Part shown: one piece after another, positions 17,795 through 27,078 of the stretch
How the letters are laid out: each line of letters starts with the position of its first letter
Numbering within the stretch: the stretch's first letter is position 1
DNA from: Flavobacterium tistrianum
Lineage (GTDB): Bacteria > Bacteroidota > Bacteroidia > Flavobacteriales > Flavobacteriaceae
DNA length: 64,000 nucleotides
Reading direction: 5' to 3'
NCBI RefSeq assembly: GCF_003254545.1
Contig: NZ_QJRH01000070.1
Span: 310,001-374,000 of the forward strand
Translations under genes and position numbers: made by a program
Notes under the pieces: generated by a model
Seen by the model: only the letters and a program-made list of their open reading frames with translations
The model's database searches: none
Told to the model about the DNA's origin: nothing

Positions 17795-18817
17795 ATGTCA
17801 AATAGAAGAGATTTTATCAAGAAAACCACTTTAGGAACTTTAGCAATAAGTTCTGTTTTGGGCGTAAGCGGATTTGCTGCCAATCATGAAAATGAACCAG
17901 AAGTAGAATCAAAAGAAAAAAAGCAGACAAAACCAATTATCATTTCGACATGGAACCATGGTTTGCCTGCTAATAAAGAATCTTGGAAGAATTTAAAAGA
18001 AGGAAAATCGGCTTTAGATGCAATCGAAGCTGGAATGAAAATACCTGAAGCCGATCCGAATGTCCGCAGTGTTGGTTATGGAGGATATCCAGATCGCGAA
18101 GGGAAAGTTACTCTTGATGCCTGTATCATGGATCACAATAGCAATTGTGGTTCTGTTTGTTTCTTGCAGGGAATCATGCACCCAATTTCTGTTGCAAAAA
18201 GAGTGCTTCAAAATACACCTCACGTAATGTTAGCAGGGCAAGGTGCATTGCAGTTTGCTTTGTCTGAAGGTTTTAAAGAAGAAAATTTACTAACGCCAGA
18301 ATCGGAAAGAGATTGGAAAAAATGGCTGGAAGATTCTAAATACAAGCCGGTTATAAATATAGAAAATCACGATACCATAAGCATGCTAATGTTAGACCAA
18401 GATGGCAATCTTTCGGGCGGATGTACCACGAGCGGTGCGGCTTGGAAAATGCACGGACGCGTCGGTGACTCCCCAATAATCGGCGCGGGTCTTTTCTTGG
18501 ATAACGAAGTAGGGGCTGCCGCAGCAACCGGTTTGGGCGAAGCGGTTATTAGAACTGCAGGAAGCGCAATGGTTGTCGAATTAATGCGTCAAGGAAAATC
18601 TCCTTATGATGCTTGTAAAGAAATTACAGAGCGTATTTACAACAAACATAAAAATCATAAAGACATGGAATACCTGCAAGTTGGTTTTATTGCGTTGAAT
18701 AAAAACGGTGAATACGCAGGTTACAGCTTAAGATCAGGATTTAATTATGCAGTTTCTGATGATGTGAAAGGCCACAGAATGGAAGACGCGAAATTTAAAA
18801 TGTCTTGGGAGAAATAA
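17795..18817 (+). CDS. Glycosylasparaginase (N4-(beta-N-acetylglucosaminyl)-L-asparaginase)
   Basis: A 340-residue Ntn-hydrolase with a twin-arginine signal (SNRRDFIKKTTLG), so it is exported folded to the periplasm. The autoprocessing site is HDTISMLMLD: cleavage before Thr194 exposes the nucleophile. SGGCTTSGAAWKMHGRVGDS and GAGLFLDNEVGAAAATGLGE bind substrate. The enzyme splits the GlcNAc-Asn bond of N-glycopeptides into aspartate and glucosaminylamine. The frame is open to an ATG at 17762, but that start would place 11 extra residues before the Tat motif; ATG 17795 is preferred. It ends the GH130 group; a hairpin terminator follows. Confidence 0.92.
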   Translation: MSNRRDFIKKTTLGTLAISSVLGVSGFAANHENEPEVESKEKKQTKPIIISTWNHGLPANKESWKNLKEGKSALDAIEAGMKIPEADPNVRSVGYGGYPDREGKVTLDACIMDHNSNCGSVCFLQGIMHPISVAKRVLQNTPHVMLAGQGALQFALSEGFKEENLLTPESERDWKKWLEDSKYKPVINIENHDTISMLMLDQDGNLSGGCTTSGAAWKMHGRVGDSPIIGAGLFLDNEVGAAAATGLGEAVIRTAGSAMVVELMRQGKSPYDACKEITERIYNKHKNHKDMEYLQVGFIALNKNGEYAGYSLRSGFNYAVSDDVKGHRMEDAKFKMSWEK

Positions 18818-18830
18818 GTATTACGTTTAG

Positions 18831-18866
18831 AACTTTGTCAAAGTTTGGAACTTTGACAAAGTTTTT
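18831..18866 (+). terminator. Terminator after the glycosylasparaginase gene
   Basis: AACTTTGTCAAAGT (18831-18844) pairs perfectly with 18850-18863 across a 5-nt loop and ends in a T run. Confidence 0.75.
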
Positions 18867-18939
18867 CGACACAGTTTTGTCATTTGAAGGAATGAGAAAT
18901 CACACTAGTTGATTGACAAAGATTGAAATATGCGCAATA

Positions 18940-19043
18940 TTTGTCATTTCGACCAAGGAGAAATCTCCACAAGAAGCTCTACAAAGATTGGCTTTTCGTT
19001 ACGGAGCTACTCACGAAGATTTCTCCTTCGTCGAAATGACAAA
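18940..19043. repeat. 104-bp intergenic palindromic repeat, copy 2
   Basis: Arms 18940-18965 and 19018-19043 match as 26-bp reverse complements with one mismatch. It is the same family as 14381-14486. A degenerate half copy lies just before it (about 18878-18935). Confidence 0.88.
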
Positions 19044-19111
19044 CCAAACCTAAAAAACTATGTCTCTATGTGTTTAAGTAATATTCACAAAGAGAAACCA
19101 AAAAACAAAGA

Positions 19112-21424
19112 ATGAAAAAATTACTATTCCTATTAACCCTAATCACTTCAATTTTCTCAGCTAACTCACAGAAAATTTACACGGAAAGTGATATTCGTAT
19201 CATTCCAAAACCGAGTCAGACTCTTATTAAAACAGGTGTTTTTGAATTTACAAAAGATACAAAGTTTGTAGTAAACGGTGATTTTCAAAAAGATGCTGCA
19301 AATGCTTTGGCTTCTAAATTCGGAGTTGCTGCGGGATGGAAACCAGAAGTGACTACAAAAGCTCCTGCGAGTAATTATGTTTTGTTGAAAACAGATCCAA
19401 ACTTGAAGAATGAGGCGTATGTTTTAGATGTAAATCCAACCAACATTGTTATTTCTGCGAAAGGAAATAATGGGTTTTTATATGCTTTAGAAAGTATCAG
19501 ACAATTACTTCCTGAAGCAATTGAAAGTCAGTTTGCGATTACTTCTGCAAAATGGGAAATTCCAAGTTTGACTATTAATGACGAGCCTCGTTTTAAATGG
19601 AGAGGTTTAATGTTGGATTTTTCACGTCATTTCTTCGATAAAAATTATGTTTTAACTACAATCGATCGTTTGGCAGCACATAAAATGAATGTTTTGCACA
19701 TGCACTTAGTTGACGATCAAGGATGGAGAATAGAAATCAAAAAATATCCAAAACTAACAGAAGTTGGTGCATGGAGAGTAGATCAGGAAAACAGAAGCTG
19801 GAATGCCAGATTGACTACAAATCCTGATGAAAAAGGAACTTACGGCGGATTCTTCACTCAAGAAGAATTAAAAGAAATTGTAAAATATGCTGCAACAAAA
19901 GGAATTGAAGTAATTCCTGAAATCGAAATGCCGGCTCACGTAAGCAGCGCCATTGCTTCTTATCCAGAATTGGCTTGTTTCAATCAGCGAATTGGAGTTC
20001 CTTCGGGAGGAGTTTGGCCTTTGACAGATATTTACTGTGCAGGAAAAGAAACGACGTTTGAATTTTTACAAAATGTTTTAGACGAAGTAATGGCTATTTT
20101 CCCTTCTAAATATGTTCATATTGGAGGTGATGAAGCGACTAAAACCAATTGGGCAAAATGTCCTTATTGCCAAAAAAGAATCAAAGATGAGCACTTAAAA
20201 AGTGTAGAACAATTACAAAGTTATTTCGTAAAACGCATTGAAAAATACGTTAATTCTAAAGGTAAAAAACTAATCGGCTGGGATGAAGTACTGGAAGGCG
20301 GACTTAATCCAAGTGCTACAATTATGTGCTGGAGAGGAGAAAAAATCGGTGCAGAAGCGGCTAAACAAGGTCACGATGTAATTATGTCTCCAGAATCTCC
20401 ATGTTATTTCAATTTCTATCAAGGTCCTCAAAATGAAGAGCCTTTGGCTTTTGATGCTTATAATCCGTTGAATAAAGTGTATCAGTTTGATCCAGTTGTT
20501 CAAGGAATGACGCCTGAAGATGCTTCACATATATTAGGTGGTCAAGCCAATTTATGGGCAGAACATATTGCAGGACCAAAAGATTCTGAATACATGATTT
20601 TTCCAAGATTGGCAGCTCTATCAGAAACATTATGGAGTCCGAAAGAAAAGCGTAACTGGAACGATTTTACATCGAGATTGTTCTCCATGTTTAAACGTTA
20701 CGATTATCAGGGATTAAATTATGCGAAAAGCGCTTATTTGGTAACGGCTTCTTCAACAGCTGATTTAGGAAATAAACAAATCAAAGTCGAGTTGAAAAAT
20801 GAGTTCCCAAATCCAGATATCCGCTATGTTTTAGGAGATAAAAATATTGATCATCACGCAGTAAAATATACTGCTCCAATTGAAATCAAAGAAACAACAG
20901 TTTTAAAAGCTTCTTTATTTCAGGATGAAAAACCGGTAGGAAAAACATTTACAGATACTATAGTTTTCCATAAAGCATTTGCGAAAAAAGTGAAATACTT
21001 AACGCCTTACAACGATAATTATAAAGGAGATGCCAGTACGATGGTAAATACCATTCGAGGAAGCAAAAATTTCCATGATGGACAATGGCAAGCTTGGCTG
21101 GTTAATGATATGGAATTGGTAATCGATCTTGAAAAAATAGAAAGTATTGAGCAAGTATCAGTTGGAGCTTTAGAAAGTCAAGGAGCTGGAGTTAATTTCC
21201 CAATTCAGATAAAAGTATTGATTTCTAATGATGGAATTAAATATACGCAAGTTGGAAAAATAACACGCTCGTATGCAGTAAATCCAGTTCCTGAATTGAA
21301 AGATTTCAAAATTAATTTCCAAAAACAGAATGCACGTTTTGTGAAAGTAATTGTAGGCAACTTGAAGAAAAGTCCGAAAGGAGAAAGCTCTTGGTTGTTT
21401 GTGGATGAGATTTTGGTGAATTAA
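19112..21424 (+). CDS. GH20 beta-N-acetylhexosaminidase
   Basis: A 770-residue exported enzyme with a signal peptide ending near FSANSQ. After a GH20b domain (about 25-160) comes the GH20 barrel (about 160-520): RFKWRGLMLDFSRHFF, HMHLVDDQGWRIEIKKYP, and HIGGDEATKTNW with the catalytic pair Asp340-Glu341 (substrate-assisted mechanism). WANLWAEHI closes the barrel. The C-terminal 130 residues form a discoidin-like domain (SWLFVDEILVN). It removes terminal beta-GlcNAc or GalNAc, such as N-glycan antennae. It opens a five-gene run (GH20, GH35, GH29, GH92, GH3) with gaps of 2-36 bp. Confidence 0.94.
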   Translation: MKKLLFLLTLITSIFSANSQKIYTESDIRIIPKPSQTLIKTGVFEFTKDTKFVVNGDFQKDAANALASKFGVAAGWKPEVTTKAPASNYVLLKTDPNLKNEAYVLDVNPTNIVISAKGNNGFLYALESIRQLLPEAIESQFAITSAKWEIPSLTINDEPRFKWRGLMLDFSRHFFDKNYVLTTIDRLAAHKMNVLHMHLVDDQGWRIEIKKYPKLTEVGAWRVDQENRSWNARLTTNPDEKGTYGGFFTQEELKEIVKYAATKGIEVIPEIEMPAHVSSAIASYPELACFNQRIGVPSGGVWPLTDIYCAGKETTFEFLQNVLDEVMAIFPSKYVHIGGDEATKTNWAKCPYCQKRIKDEHLKSVEQLQSYFVKRIEKYVNSKGKKLIGWDEVLEGGLNPSATIMCWRGEKIGAEAAKQGHDVIMSPESPCYFNFYQGPQNEEPLAFDAYNPLNKVYQFDPVVQGMTPEDASHILGGQANLWAEHIAGPKDSEYMIFPRLAALSETLWSPKEKRNWNDFTSRLFSMFKRYDYQGLNYAKSAYLVTASSTADLGNKQIKVELKNEFPNPDIRYVLGDKNIDHHAVKYTAPIEIKETTVLKASLFQDEKPVGKTFTDTIVFHKAFAKKVKYLTPYNDNYKGDASTMVNTIRGSKNFHDGQWQAWLVNDMELVIDLEKIESIEQVSVGALESQGAGVNFPIQIKVLISNDGIKYTQVGKITRSYAVNPVPELKDFKINFQKQNARFVKVIVGNLKKSPKGESSWLFVDEILVN

Positions 21425-21436
21425 ATATTTTAAAAA

Positions 21437-23290
21437 ATGAATAAGATATTATTTAAACTCGGAGTAGTATTGATTTGCTTGATGCCGTTTTTTACTTCGG
21501 CGCAAAACAAAGGATTTTCTATATCGAATGGAGAATTTCAAAAAGATGGGAAAATTATAAAAATACATTCGGGAGAAATGCACTATGAGCGTATTCCTAA
21601 AGAATATTGGAGACATAGACTGCAAATGATTAAAGCTATGGGATTGAATACCGTGGCAACTTATGTGTTTTGGAATTATCACGAAATTGAGCCAGGTGTA
21701 TGGGATTTTAAAACAGGAAACAGAGATTTAGCAGAGTTTTTACGTATTGCTAAAAGTGAAGGATTATATGTAATTCTTAGGCCAGGACCGTATGCCTGCG
21801 GTGAGTGGGAATTTGGAGGTTACCCTTGGTGGCTGCAAAACAATAAAGATTTGGTAATTCGTACCAATAACAAAGCATTTTTAGAAGCTTGCAGAACGTA
21901 TCTGCAACAGTTATATGCAGTGGTAAAAGGAAATTTTGCTAACCAAGGAGGACCAATTATTATGGTTCAGGCGGAAAATGAATTTGGTTCTTATGTTTCT
22001 CAAAGAACCGATATTAGTACTGAGGATCATAAAGCATACAAAACAGCCATTTATAATATACTTAAAGAAACTGGGTTTCCAGAGCCTTTTTTTACTTCTG
22101 ACGGTAGTTGGTTGTTTGAAGGTGGTGCTGTTGAAGGCGTGTTGCCAACTGCAAATGGAGAATCAAATATGGAGAATTTAAAAAAGCAGGTTGATAAATT
22201 CCATAAAGGGCAAGGACCTTATATGGTGGCAGAGTTTTATCCTGGCTGGTTGGATCATTGGGCAGAACCTTTTGTTAAAATTGGATCAGAGGAGATTGCG
22301 ACTCAAACTAAAAAGTATCTCGACGCAGGTGTTTCTTTTAATTATTATATGGCGCATGGCGGTACTAATTTTGGATTTACCTCTGGTGCAAATTATAATG
22401 AAGAAAGCGATATTCAGCCGGATATTACAAGCTACGATTATGATGCGCCTATTAGCGAAGCAGGTTGGGCAACTCCAAAATTCATGGCTATTCGTGACGT
22501 AATGCAAAAGTATTCTAAAACAAAATTAGCACCGATTCCAGAGAAAATACCAGTCACAAAATATCCTAATCAGCCTGTCAAATCAAGTATGGATGTTTTA
22601 AGTTGGATCAAAAAAGAAAAACCAGTCGTAAATGACCAGCCATTAACATTTGAAAAGTTAGGTCAAGGAAATGGATACGTTCTGTATCGAAAAAGATTTA
22701 CGCAGCCAATTTCTTCTGGCAAATTGAAAATTGAGGGATTGAGAGACTTTGCCACCGTTTATGTAAACGGAGTTAAAGTGGGTGAATTGAATAGAGTTTT
22801 CAAAAATTATGAATTGACTGTTTCTATTCCTTTTAACGGTATTTTAGAAATTCTGGTTGAAAATATGGGACGTATTAATTACGGAGCTGAAATCGTTCAT
22901 AATACTAAAGGAATTATTTCTCCAGTATTCATTAATGAATATGAAATTAGTGGTGGATGGGAGATGTATAAAATGCCAATGAGTGAAGTTCCTGCTGTTA
23001 AAAATGAAACGGTAAAATCGGGACGCCCAGTTTTATATGAGTCTACAGTAAACATCGATAAATCAGCCGATACTTTTCTTGACATGACCAATTGGGGAAA
23101 AGGAATTGTATTTGTTAACGGACACAATCTTGGTCGTTACTGGAAAGTTGGACCACAACAAACACTTTATGTGCCAGGCTGTTGGTTGAAAACGGGCGAG
23201 AATAAGTTTGTTGTATTCGAGCAACTTAATGAAAATGCTCAAACAGAATTAACTTTTACAGATCAACCGATATTGGACAAACTAAACTAA
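21437..23290 (+). CDS. GH35 beta-galactosidase
   Basis: A 617-residue exported enzyme with an N-terminal signal peptide (ending FTSAQN). The catalytic barrel (about 30-350) has GEMHYERIPKEYW, RPGPYACGEWEFGGYPWWL, the acid/base Glu182 in VQAENEFGSY and the nucleophile Glu266 in MVAEFYPGWLDHW. Two jelly-roll domains follow; FVNGHNLGRYWKVGPQQTLY is the usual C-terminal GH35 block. It releases terminal beta-galactose. The members of this cluster suggest galactosylated N-glycan antennae. It lies 12 bp after GH20. Confidence 0.94.
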   Translation: MNKILFKLGVVLICLMPFFTSAQNKGFSISNGEFQKDGKIIKIHSGEMHYERIPKEYWRHRLQMIKAMGLNTVATYVFWNYHEIEPGVWDFKTGNRDLAEFLRIAKSEGLYVILRPGPYACGEWEFGGYPWWLQNNKDLVIRTNNKAFLEACRTYLQQLYAVVKGNFANQGGPIIMVQAENEFGSYVSQRTDISTEDHKAYKTAIYNILKETGFPEPFFTSDGSWLFEGGAVEGVLPTANGESNMENLKKQVDKFHKGQGPYMVAEFYPGWLDHWAEPFVKIGSEEIATQTKKYLDAGVSFNYYMAHGGTNFGFTSGANYNEESDIQPDITSYDYDAPISEAGWATPKFMAIRDVMQKYSKTKLAPIPEKIPVTKYPNQPVKSSMDVLSWIKKEKPVVNDQPLTFEKLGQGNGYVLYRKRFTQPISSGKLKIEGLRDFATVYVNGVKVGELNRVFKNYELTVSIPFNGILEILVENMGRINYGAEIVHNTKGIISPVFINEYEISGGWEMYKMPMSEVPAVKNETVKSGRPVLYESTVNIDKSADTFLDMTNWGKGIVFVNGHNLGRYWKVGPQQTLYVPGCWLKTGENKFVVFEQLNENAQTELTFTDQPILDKLN

Positions 23291-23326
23291 AAAACAAAGA
23301 ATAATAAATTATAAATTAGATTAAAG

Positions 23327-24811
23327 ATGAAAAAAGGAATATTCATTATCGCCCTTTTATTTTCAGCTCAGATATTTGCTCAGGCGATTTATGAAGATGA
23401 AAGATACGTACCAGAAACTGATCCGTTAGTTTTAAAGAACCTAGACGAATGGCAAGGCAAAAAATTTGGTTTGTTAATGCACTGGGGAACTTACAGTCAG
23501 TGGGGTATTGTAGAATCTTGGTCTATCTGCCCTGAAGATTACGGATGGTGTGAACGTAAAAAAGGAAGTAATCCATCTAATTATAATGATTATATTAAAG
23601 ATTATGAAGGTTTAAGAAAGACTTTTAATCCTGTAAAGTTTGATCCTGCAAAATGGGCTAAAGCAGCGAAATATGCGGGTATGAAATACATGGTTTTCAC
23701 CACCAAACACCATGACGGTTTCAATATGTATGATACAAAATATTCTGATTACAAGATTACTAGTAAAGATGTTCCTTTCCATACAAATCCCAAAGCAGAC
23801 GTTTTAAAAGAAATTTTCAACTCTTTTAGAGGTGAAGGCATTTCAACTGGAGCTTATTTCTCTAAACCAGACTGGCACAACGAAAACTACTGGGATCCTT
23901 ATTTCCCTCCATTTGATAGAAACGTAAATTACGATCCGTCTTTATATCCAGAAAAATGGCAGAAATATGTTGATTTCACGCACAACCAAATCTTAGAAAT
24001 TCTTTCTAACTACGGAAAAGTAGATATCTTATGGTTAGATGGTGGATGGGTTAGAAAAAGAGACCAAGTGAACATCAAAGAAAACTACGACGAGAAATTT
24101 ACAGAAAACGAATCTAAAAACGGTTTCATCAAGCATAGAGTAGTTGATCAAGATCCTAAAATGGATGAATTGGTTGTAAAAGCGCGTCAAAAACAACCAG
24201 GATTAATTGTTGTTGACAGAGCGGTTCACGGTAAAAACCAAAACTACTTAACTCCAGAAGGACGTGTTCCTGCTAAAACTTTGCCATACCCTTGGGAATC
24301 TTGTATCCCAGCAGGCGGCGGATGGTCTTATTCTCCAGGTGCGACTTATATGACTGGAAGACAAGGAATTCATTTGTTGATTGATATTGTGGCAAAAGGA
24401 GGTAATTTATTATTAAACGTTGCTCCAAGTCCAGAAGGAGAATGGGATAAAGGAGCTTACGATTTATTGCAAGCTTATGGAGATTGGATGAAAGTAAACA
24501 GCACAGCGATTTACAACACAAAACCAATCGAACCTTACAAAGAAGAAAACATCTGTTTCACACAAAATAAAGCAGGAAATGTATTTGCATTTTATTTAGC
24601 TAAAGAAGGAGAAGACAAAATTCCTGCTGAAGTTACTGTAAAATCAATCAGCCCTAAAAAAGGAACAAAAATTACGATGTTAGGTTCTAAAACTTCTTTA
24701 AAATGGACAAAAGAAGGAAACGGATTTAAAGTAATTATTCCAGAAAACTTAAGAAATAATCTTCCTGCAAAAGAAGCTTGGACTTTTAAAATTGAAGCGA
24801 TCAACAGATAA
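23327..24811 (+). CDS. GH29 alpha-L-fucosidase, short form
   Basis: A 494-residue exported enzyme with a signal peptide (cut after IFAQ). KFGLLMHWGTYSQWGIVESW, VFTTKHHDGFNMYDTKYSDY and VDILWLDGGW with nucleophile Asp238 are GH29 signatures. A short beta-sandwich follows at about 400-490. Unlike the 697-residue GH29 at 5374 it lacks discoidin domains, so the two paralogues probably differ in linkage preference (for example core against Lewis-type fucose), which the sequence alone does not settle. It is 36 bp after GH35 and 2 bp before GH92. Confidence 0.93.
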   Translation: MKKGIFIIALLFSAQIFAQAIYEDERYVPETDPLVLKNLDEWQGKKFGLLMHWGTYSQWGIVESWSICPEDYGWCERKKGSNPSNYNDYIKDYEGLRKTFNPVKFDPAKWAKAAKYAGMKYMVFTTKHHDGFNMYDTKYSDYKITSKDVPFHTNPKADVLKEIFNSFRGEGISTGAYFSKPDWHNENYWDPYFPPFDRNVNYDPSLYPEKWQKYVDFTHNQILEILSNYGKVDILWLDGGWVRKRDQVNIKENYDEKFTENESKNGFIKHRVVDQDPKMDELVVKARQKQPGLIVVDRAVHGKNQNYLTPEGRVPAKTLPYPWESCIPAGGGWSYSPGATYMTGRQGIHLLIDIVAKGGNLLLNVAPSPEGEWDKGAYDLLQAYGDWMKVNSTAIYNTKPIEPYKEENICFTQNKAGNVFAFYLAKEGEDKIPAEVTVKSISPKKGTKITMLGSKTSLKWTKEGNGFKVIIPENLRNNLPAKEAWTFKIEAINR

Positions 24812-24813
24812 AA

Positions 24814-27063
24814 ATGAAACCTATGGTTTTACATACAAACAAATTTCAAACAGCATGTATTTTTTGCATGCTGTTTTTTAGCATTACTATTTTTGCGCAG
24901 GAACCTGCCGATTTTGTTAATCCGTTTATTGGAACTTCCAATTATGGCGCTGCTTTTCCCGGACCAATTGCTCCACGCGGAATGGCTAGCATCAGTCCAT
25001 TTAATGTGGCGGGAGTAAAAAATACTCCGATGGAAAAAGACAGTCAATGGCTTTCGAATCCGTATGTGAATGAAAATACTTTTTTGACTGGCTTTAGTCA
25101 GGTGAATTTGAGCGGTGTTGGCTGTCCAGATTTGGGTGTTATTTTATTGATGCCAACGACTGGAAATGTAGAAATAGATCATTTAAAATATGGTTCGACC
25201 TATTCAAATGAAGTTGCGAAAGCAGCGTACTACAGCGTAAACATCGATAAGTACAAAGTAAAAGGTGAATTCACAGCTTCAAAACGTGTTGGAGTGAGCA
25301 GATTCACTTTCCCAAAAGGGCAATCTAACATTTTATTAAATCTTGGTCTAGGATTAACAAATGAAGAAGGCGCGATGATTAAGGTGGTTTCTTCTACCGA
25401 AATTGAGGGAATGCGCTCGGTTGGATCATTTTGTTACAATAGTCCTGAAGATGCATACCCAGTTTATTTTGTGGCTCAATTTTCTAAGCCTGCCTATAAA
25501 TCTGGAATTTGGAAAAAAACCGCAAAATACAATGGTGTTGAAGCGCAATGGATGGGTTACAACGGAAAAGCGAGAATAATGGAAAATACTATTAAAACTG
25601 TAGTAGGTGATAGTATAGGAAGTTATTTTACGTACAAATTCGAGAAACAAGAAACGGTTGAAGTGAAGATTGGAATTTCATATGTAAGTATCGAAAATGC
25701 CCGTGAAAACTTAGCAAAAGAAGTGGGTAACAGATCTTTTGATGCAATTTACAAAGAAACCTACAACGAATGGAACGAAGAATTGTCTAAAATTTTGGTT
25801 GAAGGTGGTACAAAAGATGAAAACACGATTTTCTACACAGCTTTGTATCACACTTTAATTCATCCAAATATTTTAAATGATATTAACGGACAATATCCCG
25901 TAATCAAAAGAAGTAAAATTGCTAAAACCGATGACACCCGTTATACCGTATTTTCTTTATGGGATACGTACCGAAATGTACATCCACTGATGTCTTTGGT
26001 TTATCCAAAACAGCAATCTGATATGGTAAAAAGTATGTTAACTATGTTTGATGAAAACGGCTGGTTACCCAAATGGGAGCTGAATTCTACTGAAACTTTT
26101 ACCATGGTGGGAGACCCTGCAAGTATTGTAATTACAGATAGTTATATGAGAGGAATTCGCGATTATGATGTTAATAAAGCCTATTATGCGATGTTGAAAG
26201 GCGCAGATAATGTTGAAAATAATCCGCTTCGTCCTGGATTGAAAGATTATATCAAAAAAGGATATTTGACAACCGACAATAAAGGCCCAGTTTCGACAAC
26301 TCAGGAATACAATATTTCAGATTATTCTATTTCGCTTATGGCCAACGAATTCGGTGACAAAGACAATGTAAAACGTTTTAAAGAACGATCATTATCCTAC
26401 AGAAAATTATTTGATAAAAACTTAAATCTGCTTCGCCCAAGAACAGCTGATGGAAAATGGTACGAGCCATTTGATCCAAATTCAGGAGCCAATTTTGAAG
26501 AAAATGTTGGTTTTATCGAAGGAAATGCTTGGCAGTATAATTTCATGGTTCCTCACGACATTATCGGATTGAAAAAATTAATGGGCGGAGATCTAGCATT
26601 TTCGGTTCAATTGCAGAAAATCTTCGATAGCAAACAGTTTGATATGGCAAACGAACCAGATATTGCCAATCCGTACTTGTTTAATTATGTAAAAGGTGAA
26701 GAATACAAATCTCAAGAAATGGTAAAGAAATTGGTTCGCGAATATTTCAAAAATGAACCAAAAGGATTACCAGGAAATGACGATACAGGAACAATGTCCG
26801 CTTGGTTAGTGTATTCGATGATGGGAATTTACCCAATATCACCGGGAGATCCAATTTATACCATTACAACGCCAATGTTTCATAGAGTGACGATCAAATT
26901 AGATCCAAGATATTATAAAAAAGAAAGCATCGTAATTGAAAGACAAGAAAATAATAGCGGGAAAATCAATTCGATAGAGCTAAATGGAAAATCACTTAAT
27001 ACTTTCTTTATTTCACATGATGATTTTGTGAATGGAACAAAGCTTAAAGTGATTCAAAACTAA
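24814..27063 (+). CDS. GH92 alpha-mannosidase, second copy
   Basis: A 749-residue exported enzyme. The N-terminal signal is unusually placed after about 14 residues (ACIFCMLFFSITIFAQ), so translation may begin at one of the in-frame ATGs at 24814 or 24823. GH92 blocks: FVNPFIGTSNYGAAFPGPIA, VFSLWDTYRNVHPLMSLVYP, MANEPDIANPYLFNY with Glu614 as candidate catalytic acid, and GNDDTGTMSAWLVYSMMGIY. The catalytic-acid loop differs from the first GH92 (NEPDIANP against NEPSHHIA), so the two likely cleave different alpha-mannosidic linkages. It starts 2 bp after the GH29 stop, implying coupled translation. Confidence 0.92.
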   Translation: MKPMVLHTNKFQTACIFCMLFFSITIFAQEPADFVNPFIGTSNYGAAFPGPIAPRGMASISPFNVAGVKNTPMEKDSQWLSNPYVNENTFLTGFSQVNLSGVGCPDLGVILLMPTTGNVEIDHLKYGSTYSNEVAKAAYYSVNIDKYKVKGEFTASKRVGVSRFTFPKGQSNILLNLGLGLTNEEGAMIKVVSSTEIEGMRSVGSFCYNSPEDAYPVYFVAQFSKPAYKSGIWKKTAKYNGVEAQWMGYNGKARIMENTIKTVVGDSIGSYFTYKFEKQETVEVKIGISYVSIENARENLAKEVGNRSFDAIYKETYNEWNEELSKILVEGGTKDENTIFYTALYHTLIHPNILNDINGQYPVIKRSKIAKTDDTRYTVFSLWDTYRNVHPLMSLVYPKQQSDMVKSMLTMFDENGWLPKWELNSTETFTMVGDPASIVITDSYMRGIRDYDVNKAYYAMLKGADNVENNPLRPGLKDYIKKGYLTTDNKGPVSTTQEYNISDYSISLMANEFGDKDNVKRFKERSLSYRKLFDKNLNLLRPRTADGKWYEPFDPNSGANFEENVGFIEGNAWQYNFMVPHDIIGLKKLMGGDLAFSVQLQKIFDSKQFDMANEPDIANPYLFNYVKGEEYKSQEMVKKLVREYFKNEPKGLPGNDDTGTMSAWLVYSMMGIYPISPGDPIYTITTPMFHRVTIKLDPRYYKKESIVIERQENNSGKINSIELNGKSLNTFFISHDDFVNGTKLKVIQN

Positions 27064-27078
27064 ACACGCAACACAACT

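Noticed and set aside
18930..19115. Open frame of 61 codons before the GH20 gene
   Set aside because: It is translated repeat sequence (both arms of the 104-bp palindrome); such frames arise wherever this repeat occurs.
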